Assembly (NCBI GenBank): GCA_963784995.1
Contig: CAWATZ010000004.1
Span: 248,001 to 312,000 of the forward strand
Origin: CAWATZ01 sp963784995
Lineage (GTDB): Bacteria; Planctomycetota; Planctomycetia; Gemmatales; Gemmataceae
Direction: 5' to 3'
DNA: 64,000 nucleotides
Each line of letters begins with the position of its first letter. Position 1 is the first letter of the stretch. Positions 60,030-64,000 of the stretch are shown here, in pieces. The position numbers were made by a program, and so were the translations under genes. The notes beneath the pieces were generated by a model that worked only from the letters and a program-made list of their open reading frames with translations, did not search any database and had not been told where the DNA came from.

Positions 60030-63000
60030 TCACCCGATGTTGACACTCCCGACGATCCTGACGGTGAAAGACAACTGATACGTTGCCGGCAGCTCATCCG
60101 CGGTAAAAGTGAAGGTGTAGCTGCCCGCGCTGAGCCCCGGGATGGAGAACGAGGCGACCCCATTGACCAGGGTAACCGGCGGCACAGAAACGGCGGACGA
60201 TTGCAGAGTCACGATCCCGGCATTGTCGTCGGTGATCGGTTTCCCATTGACGTCCAGGAGGGTCACGTTGATGGTGAACGGGGTAGTCGGCGTGAGTGAG
60301 CCGACAGTGGCCGCCGACAGTTTGTTGGCCGGACCGACCACGACCAGGGTCCCCACGGCAGGCGTGGCGGCGGACAGCGAGGGGCCGGCGCCGGTGTAGC
60401 TGGCCGTCACGGTGTAGGGGCCTGGTTTCGTCACGGGGATGGAGGTCAGAATCGCCTGGCCGCCCGAGACCGGAATGGCCGAGGAAGTGAAGAGCACCTG
60501 GAGCCCGTACCTGACGGTGAAGATCACACTGCCCGTGTCCACCGTGACGCCGCCTGTGGTGGCGGTCGATTTGACGGTGGCAGTGAGGGAGCCCGTGGCG
60601 CTGCCGCCGTTGACGAACAGAGAGGAGGTGGTGGGCAGAGTAATGATGGTGTGCTGCGCCACCGTCTGGGACACCGAGGTCGTCCCGGGGCTGAAGTTGG
60701 TCGAGCCGGCGACGTTCGCCGTCACGTTGTGGACCCCCGTGCTGAGCAAGGTCAAACTCGAAACGAGGAAGACGGCCTGCCCGGCGGAGTTGACGGCCAG
60801 GCTGCTGCCCGCGGGGTTGCCATCGATCAGGAGTGTGGCCGACGTCCCGGCCGGGACCGGCAGGCCGGTGACGGCCGATTTGGCGGTGACGACGAACTCA
60901 ACGGTCTGGCCCAGCTGCGAGGTGGTGCCGGGAATGACGCTGATGCCGACGTTCGTGCTTGCCTGACCGACCGTCTGCGTCAAGGTGTTCGATTGAGGAT
61001 TCACGTACCCCGTCCCCAGGTTGACAGTCAGCGTGCTGGACGGGGTGAACGTGGCGAAGAGCGTGTCGGAGGGGGCCACGAGCTGGCTGCTCAGGTTGGT
61101 GCTGACCACGCCATTGCTGGCTGCGGTCAAGGTCACCGCGGCCACCTTGCTCCCGGAAGGGTTGCTGGCATTGGCAACGAAGAAGGCCACGGTGCCGGTG
61201 ATGGCGGAAGAAGTCGCACCGTCGATCGCGACTGTGGCGCTAAAGGTCACGCTCTGGCCGTAAGTGGAGGAGGGGGTCAAGGTGGACAGAGTAGTTGTGA
61301 TGGAGCTGACCTTGTTGACCACGTAATGGAGTGGCAGTGGGGACGTTGGTGTTGGCGGCGAAATCGGTGACGCCGCCGTACTTGGCCGTGACGTTGTAGT
61401 TGGCGGGCGCGAGAGTGGAAGTGGTGAAGGTGGCCACGCCGTTGGTGAGCGTGCCGGTGCCCAGGAACGTGCTTCCATTGTTCAGGAAGGTGACCGTGCC
61501 GCCGGTCGGCGTCCAGAACGAACTGGAGCTGCTGACCAGGGCGGTGAAGGTCACGGGCGTCCCGAACGAGGAGCTGGTGCTGGGATTGCCCTGGACCGTC
61601 GCCGTGGGTGTCCCGACTTGAGTCGGCGCGGCCGAGACGGTCAGCCTCAAGGGGACCGCGGAGGTGCTGGCCCCGTAGGTGACGCCATCGCCGAGGTACT
61701 CGGCGGTAATCAGCTGAACGCCGGGGTTCATGGAGCTGGGAAGAGTGATGCTGCTGGCCGTGGCCGTGCCGCTGCTGAGCGTACCGCTGCCCAGGACGTT
61801 GCCATTCCAGAGGAACTCCACCGTTCCTCCGTCCGCGGGGGCGGGCGTTCCCGCGACCGAGGCGGTGAACGAAACCGTCTGCTGGCCGTAGGTCGCCGAG
61901 GTCGTCGAGGCTGTCGGGCCCGACGTGACAAAGGTCACTGTGGCGGCCTTCAAGACCGTCTGCGTGATCGTGTTTTGGACGCCGTCCCAGGCGAAATTGG
62001 TGCTGCTGCTGATATAGCTGGCGTAGACGGTGTAGGGGCTGCCGCTCATGGTCAAGGCCGAGTCGGTGATCGAGGCGGTGCTGCTGTCGCCGCTGCCGGC
62101 CGTCAGGCTCACCGGTGAACCGAACTTGACAGGGGTGCTGCCGGTGTAGACGTAGAACTGGACCGTTCCGGTCGGGGCCGGGTAACCCGCGCCGTTGGTG
62201 TTGGTGACCGTGGCGGTGAACGTCACCGGGGAGCCCGTCGAGGATGGGTTGGTGCCGGTGCTGGAGCTGACCGTGGCGGAACTCGTGTCGGCCTTGACGG
62301 TATGGTTGGTGTTCGCGCTAATGGGGGTGGTCCCCGTCGCCAGGTCGGCCGCCAGCGCGGTCGTCGGAACGAATTTGGCCACGACCGAGTTCGTGGTCGC
62401 CGGCAGAGTGGCCACGGTGTAGGTGGCGGTGGCCATGTTGCTCCCGTTCAGCGTCACCGAGGCCGAGGCCGCGGCCGTGGTGGAGCCGTTGACGTAGAAG
62501 TTCACCGTCCCCGCGATTGCCGACGACGGGATGGTGCTGGACGTGAGTGTGTCCGTGAAGGTCACACTCTGGCCGTAGTTCGACGGACTGGGCAAGGGGC
62601 TCAAGCTGGCGCTGATCGTGGCCCCGGTGACAGAGACTGTCACCCCGTTGGACGGAGTGGGACTGGCCGCGAAGTTCAAGTCCGTCGAGCCCTGATACCG
62701 GGCGGTGATCGTCTCACTGGATTTGACGGGCAGGGCACTTGTGGTCAGGGTGACCGTCGAGACACCGGGCGTTGTCGGCGTCCAGGTTCCCACGGTCACG
62801 GGGCCGGTGAAGGCGACTCCATTCAAGTAGAGCTGGACAGTGCCGACCGTGGGCGAGAACGTCGAGTTGGTTGCGGTCATCGTGGCCGTGAAGGTCACCG
62901 GCTGACCGAACACGAAGGACGTGGGCGTCGCCGGGGTCAGCGACAGAGCGGTCGCGGGATCGGCCTGCTGAACAGTGTGGCTGAAGCCGGTTACCGGCCC

Positions 63001-64000
63001 AGCGGTGAAGTTGCCATCGCTGTTCACGTAAATGGCGGTGATGGAGTGTGGACTGTGGCTGACGTCCAGGACCGAGTCGCTGATGGTGGCCGTGCTGCTG
63101 TTGCCGCTGCCGGGCGTCAGCGTCTGCGGCGAGCCGTAGTTGACGCCGTCGATGACGAACTGCACCTGCCCGGTCGGGGCCGGATACCCCGTGCCATTCG
63201 TGTTGGCGACCGTGGCGGTGAAGGTGACGCTCTGACCGAAGCTCGACGGGCTCGGGCTGCCGCTGACCACCGTTGAGGCGGGGTCCGCCTGCACGGACTG
63301 GGTGCTGCTCGCCGAATTGTTGCTCTGGAAGTTGCGGAGGTTGTCGCTGACGTAGGCGACGTAGATCGAGTGGGGGCTGTGGCTGACGTCCAGCAACGAG
63401 TAGGCAAGGAGGGCCGTGCTGGCGTTGTTGCTGCCCGGGGTCAAGTTCACCGCCGTGCTGACAGGGGTGCCATTATCGACGAGCTGGACGCTGCCGGTCG
63501 GGGCGCCCACCGGGTTGGCGCTGACGTTCGTGACCGTGACCGGGAAGGTGATTGTCTGGCCGAAGTTCGTCGGATTGCCGTTGGAGCTGGAAGTGAACGC
63601 GACCGAAACGGTGTCGCCCGTGACCGTCAGGTTGACGGTGGGCGAGGTACTGGTGTTGTAATTGTTGTTGGTGCTGGTGTAGACGGCGTAGACCGGGACC
63701 GGGGTGGGACCACCGGGCAGAGCCTGGTAGCTGATCGTGGCGGTGGCAGTGTTGCCGCTTTGCACCAGGTTCATGGGTGTCTGGGCAACGCCGTTGACCC
63801 AGAACTGGACGGTGCCGGTGGGCACGCTGGTGGGGACGCTGGTGTTGCTCACCGTCGCGGTAAATTGGACCGTCGAACCGAGGCTCGTCGTGTAGTTGCC
63901 CGCGGAGACCAGGGTGGCGTTGGCAGTGACCACGGTGGAGGTCTGGTCGGCGTTGATGAGCTGACCGCCGCTGAGGCTTCCCGAGGAACCGCTGACGTAA
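60030..64000 (-). CDS. Large Ig-like-repeat surface protein (5' end beyond window; one frame break)
   Basis: The visible part is about 1,323 residues and the frame is still open at base 64000. It is a chain of ~90-100-residue bacterial Ig-like domains (Big/Ig_3 type), each with GQSVTFTATVANTNG-like and GTVQFYVNG-like strands; about 12 are visible. The frame changes near 61325-61340: upstream reads GGVTDFAANTNVPTATPL, downstream resumes as HYVVNKVSSITTTLSTLTPS, consistent with one surplus base. Several domains are close copies of domains in the giant protein (ALPVKSSETITARYQGSTD against ALPISTSETITAKYLGSTD; TFTDTLTSSTIP and GTVNFYVNGSTTAAAS in both). The C-terminus ends IVGSVNIG, similar to the giant protein's GAINIG. 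Likely an adhesin or extracellular matrix protein. Confidence 0.82.

Overview
The window looks like chromosomal DNA of a GC-rich planctomycete, most likely family Gemmataceae (Gemmata-like). The evidence is the N-terminal LExLExR motif of secreted proteins (genes at 8404 and 57469), a TIGR02996-type N-terminus on a formylglycine-generating-enzyme-like protein, a BBP7-type outer-membrane barrel, a Bat (von Willebrand A) operon, and many palindromic repeats of the kind that litter planctomycete genomes. No rRNA, tRNA, CRISPR array, transposase or phage gene was seen.

Layout. 1-8138 (+): the right end of a lipid/polyketide locus. It holds the KR-ACP-thioester-reductase end of a PKS, a condensation-like acyltransferase, a DevC/DevA-type exporter fused in one gene, its HlyD/DevB-like adaptor, and an AT-richer short-chain dehydrogenase. 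I read it as a heterocyst-glycolipid-like (hglE/DevBCA-like) synthesis and export locus. 8404-9387 (+): a secreted two-domain beta-barrel protein. 9.55-12.69 kb: a 1.5-kb tandem duplication carrying an Rpn/PD-(D/E)XK-like protein plus the tail of htrA; the first copy is broken. 12.4-15.9 kb: HtrA-like protease (-), divergent from two tandem secreted parvulin-type isomerases (+). 15977-19462 (+): a large AddA-like UvrD helicase. 19464-26378 (-): FGE-like protein, two short Rpn-tail proteins, a hypothetical protein, a secreted metallopeptidase-like protein, a variant nucleoside hydrolase, and trpD. 26596 (+): lexA, divergent from trpD. 27350-30082 (-): a cysteine-cluster protein and an MFS transporter. 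30556-35692 (+): a batA-batB-batC-batD/E operon. 35664-37311 (-): BBP7 outer-membrane protein. 37586-57469 (-): one uninterrupted gene for a ~6,627-residue surface protein. 58424-59947 (+): TPR-methyltransferase. 60030 to the right edge (-): a second Ig-repeat surface protein.

Two themes run across the window. First, at least ten palindromic or inverted repeats of several families occur between genes, and five cases lie inside coding sequences, where they are read through in frame (helicase twice, BatC N-terminus, BatD signal peptide, BatD-BatE junction). Second, about ten single-base frame breaks interrupt otherwise well-conserved genes (PKS, condensation protein twice, exporter ATPase, Rpn-like copy 1, htrA, metallopeptidase twice, BBP7, Ig protein). 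Some lie in short homopolymer or G/C runs, so consensus sequencing error is a serious alternative to true gene decay.

Functions were assigned by reading motifs in the translated sequence. No database search was possible.
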